Program-made: the position numbers and the translations under genes
Assembly: GCA_039621445.1 (NCBI GenBank)
Contig: CP154956.1
Span: 89,720,482 to 89,784,481 of the forward strand
Direction of reading: 5' to 3'
Origin: Euglena gracilis
Lineage: Eukaryota > Euglenida > Euglenophyceae > Euglenales
DNA: 64,000 nucleotides
The notes under the pieces: generated by a model
The model's database searches: none
What the model was told of the DNA's origin: nothing
Seen by the model: the letters and a program-made list of their open reading frames with translations, nothing else
Shown: in pieces, positions 22,384 through 35,108 of the stretch
How positions within the stretch are numbered: the first letter of the stretch is position 1
Layout of the letters: every line of letters starts with the position of its first letter

Positions 22384-23424
22384 GGGTGCATCCAGGCACC
22401 TATGGTCACTTCCCATTTTGGTGCTCTGGTCGGCCCTGGTCGGCCCTGGTCGGCCCTGGTCGGCCCTGGTCGGCCCTGGTCGGCAAATAGTCGGCCATAG
22501 GTGGGGGTATCCGTCACAGAAAAAAAAGATTGTGAAAAATGACCCAAAATTACCAAAAGAGCACAAAATGGCCAAAATGCCATAAAATATGCTCATATTG
22601 ACCCAAATTAGCCCAATATTTGCCAAATCAGTGACTGCGGTCGGCTGAAAATGGTTAAAAATGGCCAAAAGTGGGCAAAAGCCAAAGAAAAGCTGTTTTG
22701 GCCACTGTTTTTGCAAATCCAGAAGCTGCACCTGGCGCAAAATGCTCAAAAATGGTCAAATTGGACCAAAAAGAGACCAAAAAAATGGGCAAAATAACAA
22801 AAAAAGGCCGAAAATGGCTTTAAATGGTCAAAAATGGCCCAAGAGCAGGACAAAATGGCCCAAAATTACAAGAAGTGCGCAAAAAATGGCCAAAAATGGT
22901 CAAAATAGGTCAAAATTGGTGAATTATGGTGACAAATGGGCCAATAGGGGACAAAAGCGACCTAAAATGGCCAAAAGCGACCAAAAGCAGCCAAAAGTGA
23001 CAACATGAGCCAGATGAGCCAGAAAAATCTCAAAATCTGGGATAAAAATGAGCCTAATTCCTCATTCTCACTGAAAAATTGACATCAATTAGAAAAAAGT
23101 TGCGCAGTCGGGTGCGTTCGGGTGCGTTCGGCTGCGGTCGGCTGCGGTAACCCGCGGTCGATGCTGCCGGGCCAGCATCGCCCAGCATCGCCCAGCATTG
23201 CTTGGTCCAGAGGGAAAGCTGCTGAATTCCTTCATCCATTCCCCTTCCGTTGACAAACCACATGCAAGTCGGCCCTGGTCGGCCCTGGTCGGCCCTGGTC
23301 GGCCCTGGTCGGAACCCCCACCTACGGGGGTCCTGAAACTCATAGTCGGCCCTGGTCGGCCCTGGTCGGCCCTTGTCGGCCCTGGTCGGCCGTGGTCGGC
23401 CATAGGTGCCTGGGTGCATCCCCC
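22384..23424. mobile_element. Inverted-repeat element with GGTCGGCCCT arrays
   Basis: GTGCATCCAGGCACCTATGG (about 22,386-22,405) and CCATAGGTGCCTGGGTGCAT (about 23,400-23,419) are inverted with one mismatch. Inside each end are direct arrays of the 10-bp unit GGTCGGCCCT (22,427-22,484; 23,268-23,311; 23,344-23,400). The centre (about 22,540-23,030) is degenerate TGGCCAAAA repeat, the reverse orientation of the core at 10,720-11,070. No target duplication was found. Apparent G/R/P-rich frames are array products. Confidence 0.65.
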
Positions 23425-23769
23425 CCCCGTGGTGAAGGGGGAGCCACCCACCCCCCCCCTCCCTCCGCACAGCGGACAAGGTGTTGGCCAAAGGCAAAGA
23501 TGGGCGAAGGAAAAGAGAGTTCACTGGGTGCTGAGGTCACCAGAAACAAGTATCACCGGTTTCTGGGAAGCCCAAGGGTTGATTATAAACAAAACACAGC
23601 TCTGCAGCTGGGCCCCCCAAAATATAAATTTTCCTTCCAGCACTCTGTAGAGATTTTTGGCGATTTTTGGCAAATTTTTGTCTAAACAGTGCCCCAGATG
23701 ACATTTTGGTTTGATTTGGGGGAGGGGTAAACTTTGGGGCCTTGGCAAAAAGCACAGGGGCCGAAAATG
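23425..23769. other. No gene recognised
   Basis: Unique-looking sequence with short frames. Confidence 0.3.
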
Positions 23770-24310
23770 GTTCGTTCAGGGGGGATTGATATCAGAGGCC
23801 TTCGGAAAAATTGCGGGAAAATTGCAGGAAAATTTCGGAAATTGCGGTTTTGGGAATTAGTCCACTTCTGCTTCAGGAGACTTTCAAAAATTTCACAAAT
23901 TGGTCATTTTGCAATATGGGTGTAAGCAAGTAAATTATGCGATGCATTTACACATTTTTTTTTACAAAACAAAAAATACAAAAACATAATTTTTGTAAAA
24001 ACATGCTGATTCTGGAATTATAGAATTTCTCAGGTGAAGTATCAAAAAATGGCAAAAAAAACTAAAAAAAACTTTGGTACCAGGATGCGGAATTCCTCTA
24101 AACCGAAAAAAATATTTCCCAGCAGAAATGGGAGAAAACCCTTAAACAAATGCCCAGAAAATGCCAAATTTTATCAAATCTGTAAAATTTAGCAAAATTT
24201 CAACAAATAACAAAAAAAGCACCTGGGTTCCCTTGTGAAACGTTCAAAATGGCCGGAAATCATTTCATCTTCCATTGCGGTTCATGTTGGAAAATTCTCA
24301 ATTTTTTTGC
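23770..24310 (+). repeat. Dispersed repeat R, copy 1
   Basis: GATATCAGAGGCC near the left end, then repeated GGAAAATTGC words, CCCAGCAGAAA, AATGCCAAATTTT, CAACAAAT-ACAAAAA and AGCACCTGGGTT, CCTTGTGAAACGTTC and AATGGCCGGAA. These occur in the same order and orientation at 50,520-50,890, on the other side of the giant element. No coding potential. Confidence 0.6.
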
Positions 24311-24984
24311 CATTTTACCTAATTGTTGGTTATTTTTGTCCATTTTGGCACCTTTTACAAGCTAAACCCAGAAACTTTGGGCACTCATGCAGTTTACTTG
24401 GCCTGGAGTTGCCAGAACGTTGGCCCTTCGTGCCAGCTTTTGCTTAGAATTCCCAAAATGTTGGCACCAAAATGGTGCCAAGTTTCTGCAACAACAAGCC
24501 AGCGTTTTGGCCTCTCCTAGAAAGAACTATGTTTTTTGATGCATCCCGCTCAGTCAATGACAAATTCAATTTTGCTTGAATAAAAAAAGCAGTGTGACCT
24601 GTTTAAATGAAAAGGAAAAGAACCCGAAACTCCGTTGTGTGGTCAACACACACACACAATCACATGCACAGTGGAATCGTTGCAAATCAATTCCCAACAC
24701 AACACAGAAAATGGGCTCAAAGAAGAAACAAGGAATTTGTTTGCACCAAATATAGCAATGCTGTGTGACGTTGGTGTGTTACACAGCTGGGATGGCTTGC
24801 AGACTCAATTATAAATTGTGATCACAGTGTTCTTCAAATTTCATCCACCAAAAAAAATATGCGAAAATGTTACTTCCTCGAGAAAAATTTAAAAAAAGGT
24901 GGCTTCACTGCCAACTCCCCTCCCCACCACCTCCATGAATTTGACGCTCCATGGAAATTTCGACCTTGATGGTACAGGCGCACT
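24311..24984. other. No gene recognised
   Basis: Short frames and a small ACACACACAC run near 24,647. Confidence 0.3.
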
Positions 24985-25274
24985 CCTGGCATTCCCTATT
25001 GGGGCCTAGGCACAGTAGGGGGGGGGGTTAGGGACCCCCCGTCAAGTTCGCAACTTTATCTGACAGTCAAGGTCGTGGGGCGGGAGGGGGGTTCCAGCGC
25101 CGAAGACACCGGATATTTTTTTGAAATTTTCTTCTAAAAATAGGTCACAAAAATAATAGGTAATAATAGCTACTATTTGGGGTGGTCAAATTCAATTTTG
25201 GTTAGGTACAATAGGGGGGGAGTGGTCCCAGACCCCCTGTCAAATTGCGAACTTTACTTTACAAGGGGGCCTAG
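24985..25274 (+). repeat. Two tandem diverged copies of an insertion-site repeat
   Basis: GGGGCCTAGGCACAGTAGG, a G run, GACCCCC, GTCAAGTTCGCAACTTTA and TCTGACAG at 24,996-25,060 are echoed by GGTACAATAGG, a G run, GACCCCC, GTCAAATTGCGAACTTTA and CTTTACAAGGGGGCCTAG at 25,204-25,274. The second copy is split by the giant element and resumes at 49,497 with GGGCCTAGACACCATTGTAC. Confidence 0.6.
25267..25274 (+). other. Left 8-bp target duplication GGGCCTAG
   Basis: Identical to 49,497-49,504, immediately outside the matching inverted terminus of the giant element. Confidence 0.85.
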
Positions 25275-25466
25275 CAGGGATGGATGGGAAGCCTTGAGGG
25301 GGGGGGGGGGGGGCGGACCCCCCCCTCCCGACACGGAGGAGGGGGGGGGTGGGTCGGCCCCCCCCCTCCTACCTCGAAACTGAGGGGGGGCCGAAATTTT
25401 TTCGATTTCATGGACGGGCAAAGGGCCGGAAATTGGGTCAAAATCGGTCAAAAACCCTGATTTTTC

Positions 25467-25802
25467 TTTGAAAATCGATCCAAAAATGCTCATTTTTTGA
25501 ATTTTTTTGAACATGTTTTTGGGGGGAAACACCAACACATCAAAAAATGGGCAATATGGCCAAAAGCCAGCAAAAAGGGTGTTTTTTTGCTCATTTTCCG
25601 GCGCTGCGCGCCGGAAGAAAATTTTCTGCTATTTTTGGCACCTGTCAAGGAGGGGGGGGTGGGGGGGTCCGGACCCCCCTTCCCAACATCTAGGGGGGGG
25701 GGGAGGGCCGGACCCCCCCCTACCACCTTCCCCCCCAGGGGGGGGGGGGTGGTCGGGACCGGGTTTTGAATAGTGCTGAGCTCTTAATAAGCGCGCACCC
25801 AC
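25467..25802 (+). repeat. Block D, copy 1, upstream of the satellite
   Basis: About 335 bp, nearly identical and in the same orientation as 45,870-46,208. It starts TTTGAAAATCGATCCAAAAA, contains the hairpin TTCCGGCGC-TGC-GCGCCGGAA (25,596-25,616, a 9-bp stem), then G/C runs with GGTCCGGACCCCCC words, and ends GTGCTGAGCTCTTAATAAGC. Confidence 0.85.
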
Positions 25803-28800
25803 CCCTTCATTGACCCCTCCATACATACCGGCCCACGCCATGGAGCTCTTTTGCCTGAAATCCATGGGGTTTGTGCCAGAAACAGGGCGCCGGTGGGTCA
25901 AAAAAGGCTCATTTCATTTCAGTTTTTCCGGGTCCGGGAGGCCCAAAAACATCGTTTTGTGCAAAAAAATTTTTTTCGATTTTTTTCGACTTTTTCGACC
26001 CGGTTTTGACCCAAAGTCAATGGGTCGGCGGCCCAAAACGGGGCGCTGGCGGGTCGAAAAACGCTCGTTTTCGGCTCAAAAACAGTTTTTCCGGGTCCGG
26101 GAGGCCAAAAAACATCGTTTCGGGCAAAAAAATTTTTCGATTTTTTTCGACTTTTTCGACCCGGTTTTGACCCAAAGTCAATGGGTCGGCGGCCCAAAAC
26201 GGGGCGCTGGCGGGTCGAAAAACGCTCGTTTTCGGCTCAAAGACAGTTTTTCCGGGTCCGGGAGGCCCAAAAACATCGTTTCGGGCGAAAAAAATTTTTT
26301 TCGATTTTTTTCGACTTTTTCGACCCGGTTTTGACCCAAAGTCAATGGGTCGGCGGCCCAAAACGGGGCGCTGGCGGGTCGAAAAACGCTCGTTTTCGGC
26401 TCAAAAACAGTTTTTCTGGGTCCGGGAGGCCAAAAAACATCGTTTCGGGCAAAAAAAAATTTTTCGATTTTTTTCGACTTTTTCGACCCGGTTTTGACCC
26501 AAAGTCAATGGGTCGGCGGCCCAAAACGGGGCGCTGGCGGGTCGAAAAACGCTCGTTTTCGGCTCAAAAACAGTTTTTCTGGGTCCGGGAGGCCAAAAAA
26601 CATCGTTTCGGGCAAAAAAAAATTTTTTCGATTTTTTTCGACTTTTTCGACCCGGTTTTGACCCAAAGTCAATGGGTCGGCGGCCCAAAACGGGGCGCTG
26701 GCGGGTCGAAAAACGCTCGTTTTCGGCTCAAAAACAGTTTTTCTGGGTCCGGGAGGCCAAAAAACATCGTTTCGGGCAAAAAAAAATTTTTTTCGATTTT
26801 TTTCGACTTTTTCGACCCGGTTTTGACCCAAAGTCAATGGGTCGGCGGCCCAAAACGGGGCGCTGGCGGGTCGAAAAACGCTCGTTTTCGGCTCAAAAAC
26901 AGTTTTTCTGGGTCCGGGAGGCCAAAAAACATCGTTTCGGGCAAAAAAAAAATTTTTCGATTTTTTTCGACTTTTTCGACCCGGTTTTGACCCAAAGTCA
27001 ATGGGTCGGCGGCCCAAAACGGGGCGCTGGCGGGTCGAAAAACGCTCGTTTTCGGCTCAAAAACAGTTTTTCTGGGTCCGGGAGGCCAAAAAACATCGTT
27101 TCGGGCAAAAAAAATTTTTTCGATTTTTTTCGACTTTTTCGACCCGGTTTTGACCCAAAGTCAATGGGTCGGCGGCCCAAAACGGGGCGCTGGCGGGTCG
27201 AAAAACGCTCGTTTTCGGCTCAAAAACAGTTTTTTCGGGGTCCGGGGGGCAAAAAACATCGGTTTCGGCCAAAAAAATTTTTCGATTTTTTTTCGACTTT
27301 TTCGACCCGGTTTTGACCCAAAGTCAATGGGTCGGCGGCCCAAAACGGGGCGCTGGCGGGTCGAAAAACGCTCGTTTTCGGCTCAAAAACAGTTTTTCTG
27401 GGTCCGGGAGGCCAAAAAACATCGTTTCGGGCAAAAAAATTTTTTCGATTTTTTTCGACTTTTTCGACCCGGTTTTGACCCAAAGTCAATGGGTCGGCGG
27501 CCCAAAACGGGGCGCTGGCGGGTCGAAAAACGCTCGTTTTCGGCTCAAAAACAGTTTTTCTGGGTCCGGGAGGCCAAAAAACATCGTTTCGGGCAAAAAA
27601 AAAAAATTTTTCGATTTTTTTCGACTTTTTCGACCCGGTTTTGACCCAAAGTCAATGGGTCGGCGGCCCAAAACGGGGCGCTGGCGGGTCGAAAAACGCT
27701 CGTTTTCGGCTCAAAAACAGTTTTTCTGGGTCCGGGAGGCCAAAAAACATCGTTTCGGCAAAAAAAAATTTTTCGATTTTTTCGACTTTTTCGACCCGGT
27801 TTTGACCCAAAGTCAATGGGTCGGCGGCCCAAAACGGGGCGCTGGCGGGTCGAAAAACGCTCGTTTTCGGCTCAAAAACAGTTTTTCTGGGTCCGGGAGG
27901 CCAAAAAACATCGTTTCGGGCAAAAAAAAATTTTTCGATTTTTTTCGACTTTTTCGACCCGGTTTTGACCCAAAGTCAATGGGTCGGCGGCCCAAAACGG
28001 GGCGCTGGCGGGTCGAAAAACGCTCGTTTTCGGCTCAAAAACAGTTTTTCTGGGTCCGGGAGGCCAAAAAACATCGTTTCGGGCAAAAAATTTTTTCGAT
28101 TTTTTTCGACTTTTTCGACCCGGTTTTGACCCAAAGTCAATGGGTCGGCGGCCCAAAACGGGGCGCTGGCGGGTCGAAAAACGCTCGTTTTCGGCTCAAA
28201 AACAGTTTTTCTGGGTCCGGGAGGCCAAAAAACATCGTTTCGGGCAAAAAAAATTTTTTCGATTTTTTCGACTTTTTCGACCCGGTTTTGACCCAAAGTC
28301 AATGGGTCGGCGGCCCAAAACGGGGCGCTGGCGGGTCGAAAAACGCTCGTTTTCGGCTCAAAAACAGTTTTTCTGGGTCCGGGAGGCCAAAAAACATCGT
28401 TTCAGAAAAAAAATTTTTTTTTCGATTTTTTTCGACTTTTTCGACCCGGTTTTGACCCAAAGTCAATGGGTCGGCGGCCCAAAACGGGGCGCTGGCGGGT
28501 CGAAAAACGCTCGTTTTCGGCTCAAAAACAGTTTTTCTGGGTCCGGGAGGCCAAAAAACATCGTTTCGGGCAAAAAAAATTTTTTCGATTTTTTTCGACT
28601 TTTTCGACCCGGTTTTGACCCAAAGTCAATGGGTCGGCGGCCCAAAACGGGGCGCTGGCGGGTCGAAAAACGCTCGTTTTCGGCTCAAAAACAGTTTTTT
28701 CCGGGTCCGGGAGGCCAAAAAACATCGTTTCGGGCAAAAAAAATTTTTTCGATTTTTTTCGACTTTTTCGACCCGGTTTTGACCCAAAGTCAATGGGTCG

Positions 28801-30968
28801 GCGGCCCAAAACGGGGCGCTGGCGGGTCGAAAAACGCTCGTTTTCGGCTCAAAAACAGTTTTTCTGGGTCCGGGAGGCCAAAAAACATAAATAAAAAAAA
28901 AAAAAATTTTTTCGATTTTTTTCGACTTTTTCGACCCGGTTTTGACCCAAAGTCAATGGGTCGGCGGCCCAAAACGGGGCGCTGGCGGGTCGAAAAACGC
29001 TCGTTTTCGGCTCAAAAACAGTTTTTCTGGGTCCGGGAGGCCAAAAAACATCGTTTCGGGCAAAAAAAAATTTTTCGATTTTTTTCGACTTTTTCGACCC
29101 GGTTTTGACCCAAAGTCAATGGGTCGGCGGCCCAAAACGGGGCGCTGGCGGGTCGAAAAACGCTCGTTTTCGGCTCAAAAACAGTTTTTCCGGGTCCGGG
29201 AGGCCAAAAAACATCGTTTCGGGCAAAAAAAATTTTTTTTCGATTTTTTTCGACTTTTTCGACCCGGTTTTGACCCAAAGTCAATGGGTCGGCGGCCCAA
29301 AACGGGGCGCTGGCGGGTCGAAAAACGCTCGTTTTCGGCTCAAAAACAGTTTTTCTGGGTCCGGGAGGCCAAAAAACATCGTTTCGGGCAAAAAAAAATG
29401 TTTTCGATTTTTTTCGACTTTTTCGACCCGGTTTTGACCCAAAGTCAATGGGTCGGCGGCCCAAAACGGGGCGCTGGCGGGTCGAAAAACGCTCGTTTTC
29501 GGCTCAAAAACAGTTTTTCTGGGTCCGGGAGGCCAAAAAACATCGTTTCGGGCAAAAAATTTTTTCGATTTTTTTCGACTTTTTCGACCCGGTTTTGACC
29601 CAAAGTCAATGGGTCGGCGGCCCAAAACGGGGCGCTGGCGGGTCGAAAAACGCTCGTTTTCGGCTCAAAAACAGTTTTTCTGGGTCCGGGAGGCCAAAAA
29701 ACATCGTTTCGGGCAAAAAAAAAAATTTTCGATTTTTTTCGACTTTTTCGACCCGGTTTTGACCCAAAGTCAATGGGTCGGCGGCCCAAAACGGGGCGCT
29801 GGCGGGTCGAAAAACGCTCGTTTTCGGCTCAAAGACAGTTTTTCTGGGTCCGGGAGGCCAAAAAACATCGTCAAAAAAAATTTTTTCGTTTTTTTTCGAC
29901 TTTTCGACACGGTTTTGACCCAAAGTCAATGGGTCGGCGGCCCAAAACGGGGCGCTGGCGGGTCGAAAAACGCTCGTTTTCGGCTCAAAAACAGTTTTTC
30001 TGGGTCCGGGAGGCCAAAAAACATAGTTTCGAACAAAAAAAAAATTTCGATTTTTTTCGACTTTTTCGACCCGGTTTTGACCCAAAGTCAATGGGTCGGC
30101 GGCCCAAAACGGGGCGCTGGCGGGTCGAAAAACGCTCGTTTTCGGCTCAAAAACAGTTTTTCTGGGTCCGGGAGGCCAAAAAACATCGTTTCGGGCAAAA
30201 AAAAATTTTTCGATTTTTTTCGACTTTTTCGACCCGGTTTTGACCCAAAGTCAATGGGTCGGCGGCCCAAAACGGGGCGCTGGCGGGTCGAAAAACGCTC
30301 GTTTTCGGCTCAAAAACAGTTTTTCTGGGTCCGGGAGGCCAAAAAACATCGTTTCGGGCAAAAAAAATTTTTTTCGATTTTTTTCGACTTTTTCGACCCG
30401 GTTTTGACCCAAAGTCAATGGGTCGGCGGCCCAAAACGGGGCGCTGGCGGGTCGAAAAACGCTCGTTTTCGGCTCAAAAACAGTTTTTCTGGGTCCGGGA
30501 GGCCAAAAAACATCGTTTCGGGCAAAAAAAAATTTTTCGATTTTTTTCGACTTTTTGACCCGGTTTTGACCCAAAGTCAATGGGTCGGCGGCCCAAAACG
30601 GGTCGTTGGCGGGTCGAAAAACGCTCGTTTTCGGCTCAAAAACAGTTTTTCTGGGTCCGGGAGGCCAAAAAAACATCGTTTCGGGCAAAAAAAAATTTTT
30701 CGATTTTTTTCGACTTTTTCGACCCGGTTTTGACCCAAAGTCAATGGGTCGGCGGCCCAAAACGGGGCGCTGGCGGGTCGAAAAACGCTCGTTTTCGGCT
30801 CAAAAACAGTTTTTCTGGGTCCGGGAGGCCAAAAAACATCGTTTCGGGCAAAAAAAAATTTTTTTCGATTTTTTTCGACTTTTTCGACCCGGTTTTGACC
30901 CAAAATCAATGGGTCGGCGGCCCAAAACGGGGCGCCGGCGGGTCAAAAAATGCTCGTTTTCTTCGGCT

Positions 30969-30993
30969 CAAAAAAAAAAAAAAAAAAAAAAAA
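30969..30993 (+). repeat. A-run expansion in a satellite unit
   Basis: The A5 after GGCTC is expanded to about 24 A; the following T5 is also longer. Confidence 0.8.
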
Positions 30994-33900
30994 ACAGTTT
31001 TTTTTTCCTGGGTCCCCGGGAGGCCAAAAAACATCGTTTCGGGCAAAAAAATTTTTCGATTTTTTTCGACTTTTTCGACCCGGTTTTGACCCAAAGTCAA
31101 TGGGTCGGCGGCCCAAAACGGGGCGCTGGCGGGTCGAAAAACGCTCGTTTTCGGCTCAAAAACAGTTTTTCTGGGTCCGGGAGGCCAAAAAACATCGTTT
31201 CGGGCAAAAAAAAATTTTCAATTTTTTTCGACTTTTTCGACCCAATTTGACCCAAAGTGAATCGGTCGGCGATCCAAAACGGGGCGCTGGCGGGTCGAAA
31301 AACGCTCGTTTTCGGCTCAAAAACAGTTTTTCTGGGTTCGGGAGGCCAAAAAACATCGTTTCGGGCAAAAAAAAATTTTTTCGATTTTTTTCGACTTTTT
31401 CGACCCGGTTTTGACCCAAAGTCAATGGGTCGGCGGCCCAAAACGGGGCGCTGGCGGGTCAAAAAACGCTCGTTTTCGGCTCAAAAACAGTTTTTCTGGG
31501 TCCGGGAGGCCAAAAAACATCGTTTCGGGCAAAAAAAAATTTTTTCGATTTTTTTCGACTTTTTCGACCCGGTTTTGACCCAAAGTCAATGGGTCGGCGG
31601 CCCAAAACGGGGCGCTGGCGGGTCGAAAAACGCTCGTTTTCGGCTCAAAAACAGTTTTTCCGGGTCCGGGAGGCCCAAAAACATCGTTTGCGGCAAAAAA
31701 AATTTTTCGATTTTTTTCGACTTTTTCAACCGGTTTTGACCCAAAGTCAATGGGTCGGTGGCCCAAAACGGGGCGCTGGCGGGTCAAAAAACGCTCGTTT
31801 TCGGCTCAAAAACAGTTTTTCTGGGTCCGGGAGGCCAAAAAACATCGTTTCGGGCAAAAAAAATTTTTCGATTTTTTTCGACTTTTTTCGACCCGGTTTT
31901 GACCCAAAGTCAATGGGTCGGCGGCCCAAAACGGGGCGCTGGCGGGTCGAAAAACGCTCGTTTTCGGCTCAAAAACAGTTTTTCTGGGTCCGGGAGGCCA
32001 AAAAACATCGTTTCGGGCAAAAAAAAATTTTTTCGATTTTTTTCGACTTTTTCGACCCGGTTTTGACCCAAAGTCAATGGGTCGGCGGCCCAAAACGGGG
32101 CGCTGGCGGGTCGAAAAACGCTCGTTTTCGGCTCAAAAACAGTTTTTCTGGGTCCGGGAGGCCAAAAACATCGTTTTGGGCAAAAAAAATTTTTTTCGAT
32201 TTTTTTCGACTTTTTCGACCCGGTTTTGACCCAAAATCAATGGGTCGGCGGCCCAAAACGGGGCGCTGGCGGGTCGAAAAACGCTCGTTTTCGGCTCAAA
32301 AACAGTTTTTTTTTGGGTCCGGGAGGCCAAAAAACATCGTTTCGGGCAAAAAAAAATTTTTTTCGATTTTTTTCGACTTTTTCGACCCGGTTTTGACCCA
32401 AAGTCAATGGGTCGGCGGCCAAAAACGGGGCGCTGGCGGGTCGAAAAACGCTCGTTTTCGGCTCAAAAACAGTTTTTTGGTTCGGGAGGCCAAAAAACAT
32501 TCTTTAGGGCAAAAAAAATTTTTCGATTTTTTTTGACTTTTTTGACCCGTTTTGACCCAAAGTCAATGGGTCGGCGGCCCAAAACGGGGCGCTGGCGGGT
32601 CGAAAAACGCTCGTTTTCGGCTCAAAAACAGTTTTTCTGGGTCCGGGAGGCCAAAAAACATCGTTTCGGGCAAAAAAAAATTTTTCCGATTTTTTTCGAC
32701 TTTTTCGACCCGGTTTTGACCCAAAGTCAATGGGTCGGCGGCCCAAAACGGGGCGCTGGCGGGTCGAAAAACGCTCGTTTTCGGCTCAAAAACAGTTTTT
32801 CCGGGTCCGGGAGGCCAAAAAACATCGTTTCGGGCAAAAAAAATTTTTCGATTTTTTTCGACTTTTTCGACCCGGTTTTGACCCAAAGTCAATGGGTCGG
32901 CGGCCCAAAACGGGGCGCTGGCGGGTCGAAAAACGCTCGTTTTCGGCTCAAAAACAGTTTTTCTGGGTCCGGGAGGCCAAAAAAACATCGTTTCGGGCAA
33001 AAAAAATTTTTCGATTTTTTTCGACTTTTTCGACCCGGTTTTGACCCAAAGTCAATGGGTCGGCGGCCCAAAACGGGGCGCTGGCGGGTCGAAAAACGCT
33101 CGTTTTCGGCTCAAAACAGTTTTTCTGGGTCCGGGAGGCCAAAAAACATCGTTTCGGGCAAAAAAAATTTTTTTCGATTTTTTTCGACTTTTTCGACCCG
33201 GTTTTGACCCAAAGTCAATGGGTCGGCGGCCCAAAACGGGGCGCTGGCGGGTCGAAAAACGCTCGTTTTCGGCTCAAAAACAGTTTTTCTGGGTCCGGGA
33301 GGCCAAAAAACATCGTTTCGGGCAAAAAAATTTTTTCGATTTTTTTCGACTTTTTCGACCCGGTTTTGACCCAAAGTCAATGGGTCGGCGGCCCAAAACG
33401 GGGCGCTGGCGGGTCGAAAAACGCTCGTTTTCGGCTCAAACAGTTTCTCTGGGTCCGGGAGGCCAAAAAACATCGTTTCGGGCAAAAAAAATTTTTTGAT
33501 TTTTTTCGACTTTTTTGACCCAGTTTTGACCCAAAGTCAATGGCGGCCCAAAACAGGGCGCTGGCGGGTCGAAAAACGCTCGTTTTCGGCTCAAAAACAG
33601 TTTTTCTGGGTCCGGGAGGCCAAAAAACATCGTTTCGGGCAAAAAAATTTTTTTCGACTTTTTCGACCCGGTTTTGACCCAAAGTCAATGGGTCGGCGGC
33701 CCAAAACGGGGCGCTGGCGGGTCGAAAAACGCTCGTTTTCGGCTCAAAACAGTTTTTTTTTTCTGGGTCCGGGAGGCCAAAAAACATCGTTTCGGGCAAA
33801 AAAAAATTTTTTTATTTTTTTTGACTTTTTCGACCCGGTTTTGACCCAAAGTCAATGGGTCGGCGGCCCAAAACGGGGCGCTGGCGGGTCGAAAAACGCT

Positions 33901-34142
33901 CGTTTTCGGCTCAAAACCGGTTTTTCTGGGTCCGGGAGGCCAAAAAACATCGTTTCGGGCAAAAAAAAATTTTTTTTGATTTTTTTCGACTTTTTCGACC
34001 CGGTTTTGACACAAAGTCAATGGGTCGGCGGCCCAAAACGGGGCGCTGGCGGGTCGAAAAACGCTCGTTTTCGGCTCAAAAACAGGTTTTTCCGGGTCCG
34101 GGAGGCCAAAAAACATCGTTTCGGGCAAAAAATTTTTTTCGA

Positions 34143-34256
34143 CTTTTTTTTTTTTTTTTTGACCCAAAGTCAATGGGTCGGCGGCCCAAAACGGGGCGCT
34201 GGCGGGTCGAAAAACGCTCGTTTTCGGCTCAAAAACAGTTTTTTTTTTTTTTTTTC
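34143..34256 (+). repeat. Two T-run expansions in one satellite unit
   Basis: T runs replace the T5 of CGACTTTTTCGACC (about 34,143-34,160) and the T5 of ACAGTTTTTCTGGG (about 34,230-34,253), the latter removing CTGGGTCCGGGAGG. Confidence 0.75.
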
Positions 34257-35047
34257 GCCAAAAAACATCGTTTCGGGCAAAAAAAATTTTTCGATTTTTT
34301 TCGACTTTTTCGACCCGGTTTTGACCCAAAGTCAATGGGTCGGCGGCCCAAAACGGGGCGCTGGCGGGTCGAAAAACGCTCGTTTTCGGCTCAAAAACAG
34401 TTTTTTCCGGGTCCGGGAGGCCAAAAAACATCGTTTCGGGCAAAAAAAATTTTTTTTTTTTTTCGTCTTTTTTTTTTGACCGAAAATCAATGGGTCGGCG
34501 GCCCAAAACGGGGCGCTGGCGGGTCGAAAAACGCTCGTTTTCGGCTCAAAAACAGTTTTTCCGGGTCCGGGAGGCCAAAAACAATCGTTTCGGGCAAAAA
34601 AAAATTTTCGATTTTTTTCGACTTTTTCGACCCGGTTTTGACCCAAAGTCAATGGGTCGGCGGCCCAAAACGGGGCGCTGGCGGGTCGAAAAACGCTCGT
34701 TTTCGGCTCAAAAACAGTTTTTCTGGGTCCGGGAGGCCAAAAAACATCGTTTCGGGCAAAAAAAAATTTTTCGATTTTTTTCGACTTTTTCGACCCGGTT
34801 TTGACCCAAAGTCAATGGGTCGGCGGCCCAAAACGGGGGGCTGGCGGGTCGAAAAACGCTCGTTTTCGGCTCAAAAACAGTTTTTCTGGGTCGGGGAGGC
34901 AAAAAAAAATGGTTTGGGGCAAAAAATTTTTTTCGATTTTTTTCGACTTTTTTTCGACCCGGTTTTTGACCCAAAGTCAATGGGTCGGCGGCCCAAAACG
35001 GGGCGATTGGTGGCGTAGAAAAAACATCGTTTTCGGAAATACAAACA

Positions 35048-35108
35048 GTTTTTTTTTTTTTGTATTTTTTTTTTTTTTTTGTTTTTTTTTCTTTTTTTTT
35101 TTTTTTTT
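35048..35108 (+). repeat. T-rich expansion in a satellite unit
   Basis: About 60 bp of T with single G, A or C, at the T5 after ACAG; neighbouring bases are also mutated. Confidence 0.8.

Noticed and set aside
27313-28455. Long open reading frames (up to 380-411 codons) across the satellite on both strands
   Set aside because: They are the 163-bp unit read through shifting frames; the same peptide blocks recur in every frame and on both strands.
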